52,179 nt of DNA from an uncultured bacterium (GTDB taxonomy: Bacteria > Patescibacteriota > Microgenomatia > UBA1400 > PJMF01). Position 1 is the stretch's first letter. The number at the start of each line of letters is the position of its first letter. Positions 19,241 through 29,217 of this stretch are shown in pieces. The notes under the pieces are model-generated. The model saw only the letters and a program-made list of their open reading frames with translations. It ran no database searches and was not told the DNA's origin. The stretch covers positions 1 to 52,179 of the forward strand of contig CAIMNJ010000015.1 in NCBI GenBank assembly GCA_903842795.1, given 5' to 3'. The position numbers were made by a program, and so were the translations under genes.

Positions 19241-19654
19241 TCAACTATTCACCCCTATGGCAAAAACATGGGGAACAAAAGGAGAATTATCCCAAATGAA
19301 GTCTGCTTCATTGCAAGAATTGCTAATTCCATTTTCTGAATAAAAATCACCTAATCCTCTCAAAAAATTCTTCACAGCACTGCGAAACCAAGAAGCTTCA
19401 CGTAATTCCCTTGCTTCATTAGCACTGAGTGCTTTACCATTTTTGGTCAAACAAAAATCAATATCTTTTATGTACCATTCATTCCCACGCATATAAATTG
19501 CTTTTCCAGCCGCCAAAGAACCAGCTATTCGTATACTATATCCCATACTAGCTAAGTCACTTGAAACTTCACTGATAAAATTAGATGCTTCTGAATAAAG
19601 GGCTTGATTGAGCTCTCTGCTAGATTGACGCCCCTCATATCTATCTTCGTTCAT
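19241..19654 (-). CDS. Nucleotidyltransferase-like protein (GSx..DxD)
   Basis: IAGSLAAGKAIYMRGNEWYIKDIDFCL resembles Pol-beta superfamily GS...DxD; start MNEDRY with TATAAT 10 nt upstream. Confidence 0.55.
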   Translation of the reverse strand: MNEDRYEGRQSSRELNQALYSEASNFISEVSSDLASMGYSIRIAGSLAAGKAIYMRGNEWYIKDIDFCLTKNGKALSANEARELREASWFRSAVKNFLRGLGDFYSENGISNSCNEADFIWDNSPFVPHVFAIGVNS

Positions 19655-19722
19655 GAATAAAATCATTATATAAATTCGTCAATTAATCAATGACTAACTT
19701 GTGATGCTATAATACTCACTTT

Positions 19723-20115
19723 ATGTCAGAAACAAGTTCTAGACTAATTATCAAAGCAGACCACCAAGTTCTTATGAGTCTTGGGGATACTGGCAGTATT
19801 AAATTCATTGGAGGCAGAATGCGGGCTCATGAAACCCCAAGACAAGCTGCCATCAGAGAAGCTCGCGAAGAAGGCGGAGTTGATTTGAGTCCATCAGATT
19901 TATATGAACTTCCATATCAAGATAATGATCCTAAAAGACATTCTTATTGGTTTGGTGTAGATACTTATAAATTTGCTGCAGAACTACTCAATATTGGCGA
20001 CGATGTATTATCTTTATTTTCGGTTTCACTATCAAATGTTGAAGATCAATTAACTTATGATAATTGGAAAGAGCATTGGCGAGAAAATCTCCTGCCAGCT
20101 CTGCTTGGTCATTAA
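19723..20115 (+). CDS. NUDIX hydrolase
   Basis: Nudix box GGRMRAHETPRQAAIREAREEGG. Confidence 0.9.
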   Translation: MSETSSRLIIKADHQVLMSLGDTGSIKFIGGRMRAHETPRQAAIREAREEGGVDLSPSDLYELPYQDNDPKRHSYWFGVDTYKFAAELLNIGDDVLSLFSVSLSNVEDQLTYDNWKEHWRENLLPALLGH

Positions 20116-20187
20116 CTTTTTTTTCAAAAACTTGTATTTACAAAACTTGGTGATATACTTCCGAATAGTTGGATCTATTAACTTATA

Positions 20188-20211
20188 TATAGACATATTT
20201 AATTGTCTATA
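20188..20211. promoter_or_regulatory. Perfect 8-bp inverted repeat, candidate operator upstream of surface protein/sortase genes
   Basis: TATAGACA-tatttaat-TGTCTATA. Confidence 0.4.
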
Positions 20212-20227
20212 AACCAAAGAAAAAAGT

Positions 20228-21751
20228 ATGAAAAAACTCTTCTTAATGTTAGGATCACTTAGCCTTGTACTCCTTGGCTTTTTTATTTTCAAAAATCAAG
20301 ATATTGTGAATGCTGAAACCACCAATGGTTGGGTTGATACCAGTGCTTGCTCACAAACAGAATGTGGTAGTGATGCTGGTACAAAGACACAAAGTAAAAC
20401 CACTCCAGGTTATACAACTCCAATAGTTTGTGAAAAAACTTGCGATGGAGTAACAGAACCTTTCTCTACTAGTAGAACTGTTTATGAAAACGATTATTCT
20501 GAAACCATCTATGGAGAATGGGGAAATTGGAGCGATTGGCATAAGGATAACAAATGTTCCAGTAGTGATGAAAACGCTGGTAAATGCCAAGATGAAAAAG
20601 ATTCTAGTAAAAATCCAGATGTTTATCGTAGAAGATACAGAACAGTCACGGTAAACGATCATGTTTGTCCATCTGGATACACATATCTAGAAGTTTCTGG
20701 GTCAAATGACTGTTACAAAGTAGAGACATTTTCAGCCACCATCACTTATGGTGAAAAATCCAATGATCCAAATCATTGCCATAAAGAAACTCCAGTAACT
20801 CCAAGTATTCCAAGCTGGGCATCTAGTGATTTTGGTAAATTACCAGAATTAAAAGATAAAGTTGATTCAAATATTTGCACTGGTGGAGTATGGGTGCCTG
20901 AAGTTGTGGAAAACAAAACCGTCTCATGCACCATCCCAGAAAATGAGGTTGAAGCTTGTCCAGTTGACGTTTGTCCAAACTTGGAAGGCAACCAAACTGA
21001 AATTCCAGAGGGTTACGAATTAAAAAATTAAGAATGTGTAGAAGAGAAAAAAGTTGAGTGGTGTCACGTCGAACCAAATGGAAATTCTCAAACCTTGAAT
21101 ATTTCAGAAAATGCTTTGAGAAATGCTGGCCACATGGATGCCTCTGGCAACCCATTGCATGCTGGTGACCATGCTGGAGCTTGCCAAGAAGTTACTCCCA
21201 CTCCTACTCCAACTGTAACCCCAACCGTTACTCCAGAGCCAAGTGTCACTCCTAGTGTCACTCCCACTCAAGAGCCAACTCCAAGTGCAACTCCAACCGA
21301 AGCTCCTAGAACTTCAGATGTTGAGCACACTGGCCTTTCAGTCCAGAAACTAGCTTGCAATGAGTATGATTTCAGAGCTGAGATGGAAGTTAAGAGTGGT
21401 GAACACCCACTCCAAGATATCTTAGTTTCCTTTACCTACAGAGGTGAGAAAAAAGATGCCTACACCAACAAAGAGGGTTATGCTAGCGTTTACTTTACCT
21501 TCACTGGTGAGAGTATGGTCAAAGCCACTCCAATCAACGGCTTTGAGAGTAGAGAATCATTGGCCACTCAAGAAACCAACTGTCAAGAATTCGGTGCCAT
21601 GAGCAGTAGAACTGGCGATAGTAGAGTCTTAGGTGCCAACACCTATGCCAAGACCGGTGTCTTTGAAGACATTATGGCCGGCATCATGGGCCTTAGCGGT
21701 GCTACAATGACTGCTGTAGGTGCCACACTCAATGTCAAAAAGAGAAAATAA
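20228..21751 (+). pseudogene. Sortase-linked secreted Cys-rich surface protein, interrupted by one in-frame TAA at 21029-21031
   Basis: ORFs 20228-21031 and 21095-21751 are in the same frame with only TAA between (GYELKN*ECVEEKKVEWCHV); signal peptide, Thr-Pro linker, C-terminal TM and KKRK. Confidence 0.75.
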
Positions 21752-22325
21752 AAAGCGCAAACAAAATAAACAGCGCAAATCGAAATTAAAACAGAATATC
21801 CCTATGGTCCTCATGACTGTAGGGATATTTTTTATGGCTTTATCTGGATTACATTGGATTCTTAAATTTAGAGCTCTCTCCTTGGACAAAAAACTACTCG
21901 CTCAATATTCTAGTCAAGAAATCTCTAGTCAAATCAATTCTATTCCCATCAAAATTTACCTGCAGTGGCGCTTAGACACAGCAATAACTGAGCAAGTTTT
22001 GGTAGATGGCAATTGGACCATTTCGGAAACAGAAGCCTCACATCTGGCCAATTCTGCCAATCCAGGTGAAGATGGCAACATTATTATTTATGGCCACAAC
22101 AAGCGTTCTATTCTTGGCAATCTTCGTGCTCTTAAGGGGGGGGAAATCATCACTATCACCACTGCTGATGGTGGGGAACATAAGTATCAGGTTAGTAAAA
22201 TTGCTGAAGTCAATCCAGACCAAACTAGCTATCTTGAACCAACCACAGAAGAAACTCTTACTCTTTACACTTGTTCAGGTTTAATGGACGCTAAGCGTTT
22301 TATTGTTCAAGCTAAGCCAATTTAA
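21732..22325 (+). CDS. Sortase (class D/E/F-like)
   Basis: NIIIYGHNKRSILGNLRALKGGEIITI...TLTLYTCSG: catalytic His and TLYTC Cys motifs. Confidence 0.85.
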   Translation: MSKRENKKRKQNKQRKSKLKQNIPMVLMTVGIFFMALSGLHWILKFRALSLDKKLLAQYSSQEISSQINSIPIKIYLQWRLDTAITEQVLVDGNWTISETEASHLANSANPGEDGNIIIYGHNKRSILGNLRALKGGEIITITTADGGEHKYQVSKIAEVNPDQTSYLEPTTEETLTLYTCSGLMDAKRFIVQAKPI

Positions 22326-22336
22326 AGTTACTTCTC

Positions 22337-23281
22337 CTAATCAAGACTCTTCGGTCCGCCAGCTGAATTATCTTTTTTGGCTTCATTAAATGCATCTTGC
22401 ACTTCTTGTAATTTTTCAAGCTGCTCCTGACTTGGCTTACCATTTTCATCATCTTCAACTTTTAAATTTCCATTTGGAACAGAATTTTGCAATTCCTCTA
22501 GAATAGCAATGGTTTGATTGACATTTAATTCAGTTTCAGCCAAAGCATTAACAATTTGATTGGTGGCAACATTCAAATTTGGATTGATAACAGTATTATT
22601 AACAGTATTTGTAACAGTGTTGGTGGTAGTCGTAGTTGTAACATTAGTGACATTGGTTACGTTCGTCACGTTGGTCACATTATTAGTATTTGGATTGGCC
22701 GCAGCAGTATTTGAACTACCAGTGTTGCTTGGACGAACTATCTGATTTGTAGTAGTACTTGGCTTGACGTTGTAAATATTGTAAACGTTGTAAGCACTGC
22801 CAACAGATTTGTTGGTAGTACTAGCACCAGAGCTGGTTGGAGCAGTTGTTTTCTGAGCGACCACAGCGATTTGTCCAGACTGAGCTTTCTTTTTTTGCTC
22901 ATTGAGGGTAGCAGACATTTTCTTGAGAGAGGCGAGATATTGCTGATTCACCTCAGTACGAGCGTTATCTTTGTTAATTTTTTGAATGTTGGTGGAAGTA
23001 GCAGCTAGTTGTTTATTCAAGTTCTCCAAACCTTCCACAGCATATTCACTTTCCAAAGTTTGTTCAACTTCACTAAAACGTCTCTCGGCAATCTTGACTT
23101 CAGCAGTAGAAGCAAGTTTATCTGAGGGACTAAGCACTAGAAGCAAAGCTTTTTCCAAAGTAACTTTCCACTGGTAAGTGGCATCCCCAGGAACAGCATT
23201 CCAAGAAGCCAAAGCCATGCCACTTGGAGTAATAAGAAAAAGTAAAAGTGCCCAAATCAAAATATCCATCGATTTTTTCAT
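22337..23281 (-). CDS. Secreted DUF5667-like protein with NVT low-complexity repeat
   Basis: Signal peptide; PGDATYQWKVTLEKALLLVLSPSDKLASTAEVKIAERRFSE; NVTNVTNVTNVTNVTTTTTTN. Confidence 0.7.
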   Translation of the reverse strand: MKKSMDILIWALLLFLITPSGMALASWNAVPGDATYQWKVTLEKALLLVLSPSDKLASTAEVKIAERRFSEVEQTLESEYAVEGLENLNKQLAATSTNIQKINKDNARTEVNQQYLASLKKMSATLNEQKKKAQSGQIAVVAQKTTAPTSSGASTTNKSVGSAYNVYNIYNVKPSTTTNQIVRPSNTGSSNTAAANPNTNNVTNVTNVTNVTNVTTTTTTNTVTNTVNNTVINPNLNVATNQIVNALAETELNVNQTIAILEELQNSVPNGNLKVEDDENGKPSQEQLEKLQEVQDAFNEAKKDNSAGGPKSLD

Positions 23282-23317
23282 AATAATGACCCCTTAATTC
23301 ATGGTAGCATATATCTT

Positions 23318-23878
23318 ATGAACTTCAGACAATATAAGCATATCATATTTGACTTTGACGAGACTCTAGCAACTTTATTGATCGATTGGCCTAAGTGGCA
23401 TGAACAAATTATCGCCATTATCAAAAAACATGAGTCTAACTTTGATGAGAGTACTTATCTAAATATGTATTCCATTCATCAATATATTCTCAAGTATGGA
23501 CAAGCTTTTCGTGATGATTTTGTCAGTTTTGAAACAGCTTTTGAACAGAAGTACTATCATGGCTATAAACTAATTAACAAAACTTTTGCTTTGTTGCAAA
23601 AACTCTCTCAAGAGGGCAAGCATATTTATCTACTCACCTCTAATTCTAGAGAAGTTGTCTTGCCAATTTTGCGAGAACTAAAAATTGAACAGCTTTTTAA
23701 CAAGATTGTTACTCTGGGCGATGTGAGCAATATCAAGCCAACAGTTGAGCCGTTCGCTCTAATTTCTGAAGGCTTGCAAGTCAATAAAAAAGAATTTTTA
23801 ATGATTGGCGATAGTCAGAGCGATAGTGGTTTTGCAGCCAATGTCGGCATTGATTATCTAGACATCAAAGATTTCTAG
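23318..23878 (+). CDS. HAD family hydrolase
   Basis: HIIFDFDETLATLL, YLLTSNSRE, MIGDSQSDSGFAANVG. Confidence 0.88.
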   Translation: MNFRQYKHIIFDFDETLATLLIDWPKWHEQIIAIIKKHESNFDESTYLNMYSIHQYILKYGQAFRDDFVSFETAFEQKYYHGYKLINKTFALLQKLSQEGKHIYLLTSNSREVVLPILRELKIEQLFNKIVTLGDVSNIKPTVEPFALISEGLQVNKKEFLMIGDSQSDSGFAANVGIDYLDIKDF

Positions 23879-23882
23879 ATTC

Positions 23883-24632
23883 TTAGATCATGAGATTGGC
23901 AAAAATTAGATCTGAGCAATCTTCATAAATGCCCACACCCACATGGCTCCAGTCACCTAATTGATTGCCATCGTGAGCGGGATCGCTAGCATACATCCAC
24001 TCGATCAAATGCGTGCCAATCAGCTTCATGTGCGTACTCATATTTTCTCCTAAGCTATAAAACCCCAAGGTTTTATAACCTTCTTGCTTGTCCACATATT
24101 CACTAAAACCAGCGTGCGCATCTGAGCCGTTTTTGCAAATGTAAGTGGCCCGTTCCAGGGCGTATTTAGCCAAACGATCATCCCAAGTCAGATTGGATTT
24201 ACCCTTGGTATAGCGATAAAGATTGAGCGCTTTGAAGGTTTCCTCAGGCGTGGCCATAATTGGATCAAAACCAACTTTCATCTTGTAGCCAGTTTCACTG
24301 ACTTGTACTGATTGTCCCCACTGTGCATTTTTTAGATCCGGATCATTGGCAAAAGGATCAGAAGAAGCAGTTTGGGCCACCAACTTCTTGACTGGTGTTG
24401 GTGTGAGCGTCGGAGTGGTGATAGAAGTGGGAATGGGTGAGAGAGAAGCGGAGCTGGTAGCCATTTGAGATTGACTTGGTTGACGCACAATTAAATTGGC
24501 AAAAGCTTTGATTGCTTTGCGCTCCAAAGTTTGTACGGCCAATTTGTTTTCATTAATAGCACTCAAAAAGAAAGCAAAAGAAGCTAAGAAAATCGTGAAT
24601 AATATCAGCCAAAAAAATCTTTTTTGTAACAT
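23883..24632 (-). CDS. CAP (SCP/YkwD-like) domain secreted protein
   Basis: LNLYRYTKGKSNLTWDDRLAKYALERA...SDAHAGFSEY...LGENMST...HLIEWMYASDPAHDGNQLGDWSHVGVGIYED. Confidence 0.88.
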   Translation of the reverse strand: MLQKRFFWLILFTIFLASFAFFLSAINENKLAVQTLERKAIKAFANLIVRQPSQSQMATSSASLSPIPTSITTPTLTPTPVKKLVAQTASSDPFANDPDLKNAQWGQSVQVSETGYKMKVGFDPIMATPEETFKALNLYRYTKGKSNLTWDDRLAKYALERATYICKNGSDAHAGFSEYVDKQEGYKTLGFYSLGENMSTHMKLIGTHLIEWMYASDPAHDGNQLGDWSHVGVGIYEDCSDLIFANLMI

Positions 24633-24659
24633 CTATCAACCATTATATAATGAATCAGA

Positions 24660-25238
24660 ATGTATATAACTAAAAGACAACAAAAGTTGCTTTTTAGCCT
24701 GGTAGTCATACTTGGCTGGATACTTTTTGTACCCAAGGAAATTGGTCAGAACCAACCGAAAGAAATCCAAACTTCCAGCCCAGCAATTGCTAGTCCTGCA
24801 GCCACTTTGACAGTCTCACCTTTTGAAAAAGTCCGTGTTCTTAGAGTGATTGATGGCGACACTGTCGAGATTCAAAACGACAGTGGTTCCAGTAAAAAAC
24901 TACGCTACATTGGCATCAACGCACCAGAAACGGTTGATCCTCGTCGCGATGTTCAATGTTTTGGCAAAGAAGCCAGCGCACGCAATCGCGAATTAGTCAT
25001 CAATCAAGAAATTTATCTGGAAAAAGACATTTCGGAAGTAGATAAGTATGGCCGCCTGCTTCGTTATGTATATCTGCAGGCAGGCGGCCAAAGCATAAAT
25101 GAACAATTGGTTAGAGAAGGCTACGCCTTCGCCTCTGCTTATCCACCAGACATAAAATACCAAGAACAATTCAAAGAAGCGCAAAAACAAGCAGAAAAAG
25201 AAAAACTTGGCTTGTGGCAATCTGGTGCTTGCAATTAG
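24660..25238 (+). CDS. Thermonuclease (SNase-like) family protein
   Basis: VRVLRVIDGDTVEIQN...KLRYIGINAPETVDP...DKYGRLLRYVYLQAGGQSINEQLVREGYAFA. Confidence 0.92.
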   Translation: MYITKRQQKLLFSLVVILGWILFVPKEIGQNQPKEIQTSSPAIASPAATLTVSPFEKVRVLRVIDGDTVEIQNDSGSSKKLRYIGINAPETVDPRRDVQCFGKEASARNRELVINQEIYLEKDISEVDKYGRLLRYVYLQAGGQSINEQLVREGYAFASAYPPDIKYQEQFKEAQKQAEKEKLGLWQSGACN

Positions 25239-25714
25239 TAATTCTTCGCCAAAACCTCCAAATCTTTCAGGACCTCAGCGGCGTGCACTGCTGGCTTGAC
25301 CTTATCATAAATTTTGGCAATTTTGCCATTTGGATCGATTAAAAATGAGCTTCTGACAATACCAAAAAACTTGCGACCACACATAGTTTTTTCTTGCCAA
25401 ACACCATAATTAGTCAACATTTCTTTACTCTCGTCAGACAAAATAGGAAAAGGTAATTCAAATTTGGCAGCAAACTTATCGTGACTCGCCACGCTATCTG
25501 CACTAACTCCAAGAACACTAACATTAAACTTACCAAAATCTGCCCAACTATCACGCAACTTACAAGCTTCGATGGTGCAACCTGGAGTATTATCTTTGGG
25601 ATAAAAATAGAGCAGTAGCCATTTACCCCGATAATCAGCTAGTTGATGAATTTTGCCAGCCTGATCTGGTAATTTAAAATCTGGAGCAGAAGAAGAAATA
25701 GTTAGTTTATGCAT
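25235..25714 (-). CDS. bcp: Peroxiredoxin (Bcp/PrxQ-type)
   Basis: YFYPKDNTPGCTIEACKLRDSWADFGKFNVSVLGVSADS. Confidence 0.94.
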   Translation of the reverse strand: MHKLTISSSAPDFKLPDQAGKIHQLADYRGKWLLLYFYPKDNTPGCTIEACKLRDSWADFGKFNVSVLGVSADSVASHDKFAAKFELPFPILSDESKEMLTNYGVWQEKTMCGRKFFGIVRSSFLIDPNGKIAKIYDKVKPAVHAAEVLKDLEVLAKNY

Positions 25715-25733
25715 AACTAATTTATACTACAAT

Positions 25734-26123
25734 TTAGTGCTCATGAGCATAATCAGGGTCATTTAGCGCATCAGCCTTAGTAGCATGAACTTTGCCATCT
25801 GGATGCTCAGCTGGAGTATAAACAGTATAAAGCTTCATATATTCGATTGCAGAAGTATTGATTACATTGTGAGCACTGCCAGCAGGAATGACGATGGCTA
25901 CACCATCAGCCAGCATAAACTCTTCGCCACCAATAATAGCCTTACCTTCACCAGCCTCAACACGAATAAACTGATCGTGCTCGGCGTGAGTTTCCATACC
26001 AATTTCTTCCATTGGCTGCAAAGACATTAAGACGAGCTGAGAATGTGGAGCGGTGTAGAGCACCTTACGGAAATTATCATTAGCCAGAGTAGCTTGTTCC
26101 AATTGAATACTATAACCAGACAT
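25734..26123 (-). CDS. Cupin domain protein
   Basis: MQPMEEIGMETHAEHDQFIRVEAGEGKAII...GVAIVIPAGSAHNVIN. Confidence 0.88.
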   Translation of the reverse strand: MSGYSIQLEQATLANDNFRKVLYTAPHSQLVLMSLQPMEEIGMETHAEHDQFIRVEAGEGKAIIGGEEFMLADGVAIVIPAGSAHNVINTSAIEYMKLYTVYTPAEHPDGKVHATKADALNDPDYAHEH

Positions 26124-26205
26124 AATTTACCTTTCTGCTAATTGCTATCTAAAGGTAAGTATAAGCCTTTTTGAAAAAATACACCAACTACGAGTTAAGA
26201 AGCAG

Positions 26206-27705
26206 TTAAACCAAGCTCTCACCAGTCATTTCAGCTGGTTGTTCGATCTCCAGCATCTTGAGGATGGTAGGCGCTACATCAGCCATAATGCCATGATCGC
26301 GTTTTAACTGTGAATAGTTTTTTGAAATCACAATGAAAGGCACTGGATTTAAACTGTGTTGAGTCAAAACCTCACCACTATCACTTAGCATTTCATCACA
26401 ATTGCCATGATCAGCTGTCACAATCAAAGTGTAGTCATTTGCCTTGGCAGCATTAGCAATCATCTCCAAAGCCTGACTCACCGTCTCTGCCGCAATTACT
26501 GCTGCTGGAATATTACCAGTGTGACCAACCATATCACCATTACAAATATTAGACAAAATCACCTCATGCTGACCAAGATTCATTTCTTCAACAATCTTGC
26601 CGGCAATATCTAGGGCTCGCATCTCTGGCTTCAAATCGTGGCTCGCCACCTTATTGGAATCAAACATAAAACGATCTTCCAGTGGCCAGGGCTCCTCGCG
26701 CTTGCAATTCATGAAGAAAGTGAGGTGGGCAAATTTCTCAGTTTCAGTTACTCTAAGTTGGTGAATACCGTGCGCCGAAAGCACCTGTCCCAAAGTCTGA
26801 TCGACTGATTGCGGACCATAAGCTACCAAAACATTTTTGTACTCAGTATTGTATAAAGTCATGGTTACAAAGGTCAAATTAGCGGGACCCTGTTCCAAGA
26901 ATCTCTCCGTCAATTGGCGAGGACGATCATTGCGGAAGTTGGCAAAAATGACCACATCATTTTCAACCACTTTAGCAGCAGCTTCATCCTTTACGTTAAT
27001 CAAACAAGGCACAATAAATTCGTCATTTTTACCATCGCTGTAAGAAGCTTTAATGGCTTCATCGGCATTAGTAAAACTTTGACCAACACGATCTTTGATA
27101 GCGTGAAAAGCCAGGTCAATACGATCCCAATTGTGATCACGATCCATAGCATAATAACGACCAGCAATGGTCGCCAATTGCGCACCGGTCTGCGCACAAA
27201 CAGTAGTCAACTTGGCAAAACTCTCAGCACAACTCGCTGGCATCACGTCACGGCCATCAGTGAAGGCGTGAATCATCACTTTCTGCACACCAAGTTCTGC
27301 GGCAGCACGCAACAAGGCAAAAATATGATCTTCGTGAGAATGCACCCCACCAGGACTCAACAAACCCATGATATGTAGTGTAGAGTTTTGGTCTTTGGCT
27401 TTCTTCATCGCCCCAGCCAAAACCTCATTGCGCGCGAAATCGCCTTCGCGAGCAGCTTTATTAAGTCGCACCAAATCTTGATAGATGACTCTGCCAGAAC
27501 CAATTGCAGCATGATTGATCTCACTGTTACCCATCTGGCCATCTGGCAAACCTACTGCTTCTCCAGATGCCTCAAGCAAAGCGTGAGGCATATCTGCCCA
27601 CAAATGCTTCCAAAAAGGCGCTTTGGCCAGAGAAATGGCATTACCAGCGTAGTCCTTATTAACAGCCCAGCCATCCAAAACGATTAGTGCGACTTTATTT
27701 TGCAT
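26206..27705 (-). CDS. gpmI: 2,3-bisphosphoglycerate-independent phosphoglycerate mutase
   Basis: VALIVLDGWAVN, GNSEINHAAIGSGRVIYQDL, HAFTDGRDV, TADHGNCDEM. Confidence 0.96.
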   Translation of the reverse strand: MQNKVALIVLDGWAVNKDYAGNAISLAKAPFWKHLWADMPHALLEASGEAVGLPDGQMGNSEINHAAIGSGRVIYQDLVRLNKAAREGDFARNEVLAGAMKKAKDQNSTLHIMGLLSPGGVHSHEDHIFALLRAAAELGVQKVMIHAFTDGRDVMPASCAESFAKLTTVCAQTGAQLATIAGRYYAMDRDHNWDRIDLAFHAIKDRVGQSFTNADEAIKASYSDGKNDEFIVPCLINVKDEAAAKVVENDVVIFANFRNDRPRQLTERFLEQGPANLTFVTMTLYNTEYKNVLVAYGPQSVDQTLGQVLSAHGIHQLRVTETEKFAHLTFFMNCKREEPWPLEDRFMFDSNKVASHDLKPEMRALDIAGKIVEEMNLGQHEVILSNICNGDMVGHTGNIPAAVIAAETVSQALEMIANAAKANDYTLIVTADHGNCDEMLSDSGEVLTQHSLNPVPFIVISKNYSQLKRDHGIMADVAPTILKMLEIEQPAEMTGESLV

Positions 27706-27727
27706 AAATTTATCTTTTTACAATAAT

Positions 27728-28990
27728 TTATTTTCTTACAATTCTCTCAATTGCCATTAAGCGATTGTACTTGGCGACACGCTCGCCACGAGTTGGACCA
27801 ACTTTGATAAAAGCTGAACCCACAGCCACAGCCACATCGACCATAGTCGCGTCGTTGGTTTCACCACCGCCGCGATGAGAAGTAGTGGTCATCAAGCCAT
27901 TTTTGTTGGCCAACATGCAGCAATCTACAGTTTCGGTCAAAGTACCAATTTGGTTAAGCTTGATCAAAATGGCAGAAATAGCCTTTTCATCGATAGCTTT
28001 TTGTAATCTTTCCACGTTGGTCACGGTCAAATCGTCACCAATCAAAGCAACTTTGTGTTGATCCGTAATCACTTTGAGTTTTGGCCAATTAGCCCAATCA
28101 TCCTCTTGAAGCATGTCTTCCATGGTGGCAATTGGATATTTTTCCATCCAAGTGGCGTAATAGGCGATTAACTCATCGGCAGTCAAAGAGCGTTTCTCGA
28201 CTTTCAAATTGTATTTGCCGTCACTGTAAAATTCACTGGCAGCGGCATCAATAGAGAAACCAATATCTTGACCAGGTACATAACCGGCATTTTTGATGGC
28301 TTCAAGCATGTAGGCGAAAGGAGCCTCATTACTAGCAATACCATTTGGCGCAAAAGCACCTTCGTTACCAACGTTGGTAGAAAGCTTGTTAGCCTTGAGC
28401 ACTTTACCAAGTTGGTGATAGGTTTCCATGATCATGCGAACGTTTTCCACTGTAGAAGAACCCTGTCGAATAGCGGAAAAACAGAACTCTTGCAAATCGG
28501 TGGTTTCATCAGCGTGTTTACCACCCTCAATAGCGACCACCATTGGTTGTGGTAATTTGTTTAAATCCACTCCAGTTTGGAAAGTTTCAATAATGTGTTG
28601 AAAAAGCTCGACTTTCTTACTATTAGCAGCGGCATTGGCTACAGCAATAGAAATAGCCAAGATGGCATTGCCGCCCAGATTGGCTTTGTTTGGAGTGCCA
28701 TCCATAGTAATCATTTTTTCATCAAGACCTCTTTGATCATAGGCATCAAAACCAATCAGAGCTGGAGCAAGTTTGGTTTCAATGTTGGCGATGGCTTTGA
28801 GCATACCTTTACCACCCCAACGACTTTTGTCGTCATCCATCATCACGGTTGCTTCGTGACTGCCGGCTGAAGCGCCGTATGGCACAGAAGCGACGCCCTT
28901 AGCGCCATCTTCCAAAACGGCAGTTACCTCGATGGTTGGATAGCCACCAGAAGCCAAAATTTCTTGAGCTTGCAAAGAAACAATTTTCAT
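27728..28990 (-). CDS. eno: Enolase (canonical residues retained)
   Basis: GNEGAFAP, SIDAAASEFY, MEDMLQEDDW, GDDLTVTN, ILIKLNQIGT, SHRGGGETND, ERVAKYNRL. Confidence 0.95.
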   Translation of the reverse strand: MKIVSLQAQEILASGGYPTIEVTAVLEDGAKGVASVPYGASAGSHEATVMMDDDKSRWGGKGMLKAIANIETKLAPALIGFDAYDQRGLDEKMITMDGTPNKANLGGNAILAISIAVANAAANSKKVELFQHIIETFQTGVDLNKLPQPMVVAIEGGKHADETTDLQEFCFSAIRQGSSTVENVRMIMETYHQLGKVLKANKLSTNVGNEGAFAPNGIASNEAPFAYMLEAIKNAGYVPGQDIGFSIDAAASEFYSDGKYNLKVEKRSLTADELIAYYATWMEKYPIATMEDMLQEDDWANWPKLKVITDQHKVALIGDDLTVTNVERLQKAIDEKAISAILIKLNQIGTLTETVDCCMLANKNGLMTTTSHRGGGETNDATMVDVAVAVGSAFIKVGPTRGERVAKYNRLMAIERIVRK

Positions 28991-29043
28991 GAGAAAAACC
29001 TTTCTAATTTTTATTAATTCAGCCGACCCACGTCAGCCAGTTG

Positions 29044-29117
29044 AGGCGCGGGTGGGATTCGAACCCGCGAACGAAGGTTTTGCAGACCTCGCCATTGGAC
29101 CGCTCTGGTACCGCGCC
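29044..29117 (-). tRNA. tRNA-Cys(GCA)
   Basis: GGCGCGGTACCAGAGCGGTCCAATGGCGAGGTCTGCAAAACCTTCG...GGTTCGAATCCCACCCGCGCCT. Confidence 0.93.
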
Positions 29118-29217
29118 ATTTCAAAACGAGTTTATTCTAACATGAGTCTAGTAGTTTTTTGTCAAGGAAAAGCCCTCGACAAATGCTAAAATACGCTACT
29201 AGTAATTTGCTAGCAAA

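Noticed and set aside
21029-21031. Alternative genetic code as explanation for the in-frame stop
   Set aside because: The stop is TAA, used as the normal stop elsewhere (e.g. proS). TGA also acts as a normal stop (e.g. end of the 40991-44761 ORF), so no recoding evidence.
22560-22745. Tandem GTAACGTT-like repeats as possible CRISPR or minisatellite
   Set aside because: Encodes the NVTNVTNVT low-complexity run of the 22337-23281 protein; period is 9-12 nt, with no spacers.
13934-28990. Two enolases as an assembly duplication
   Set aside because: Proteins are strongly diverged, in opposite orientation and in different contexts.
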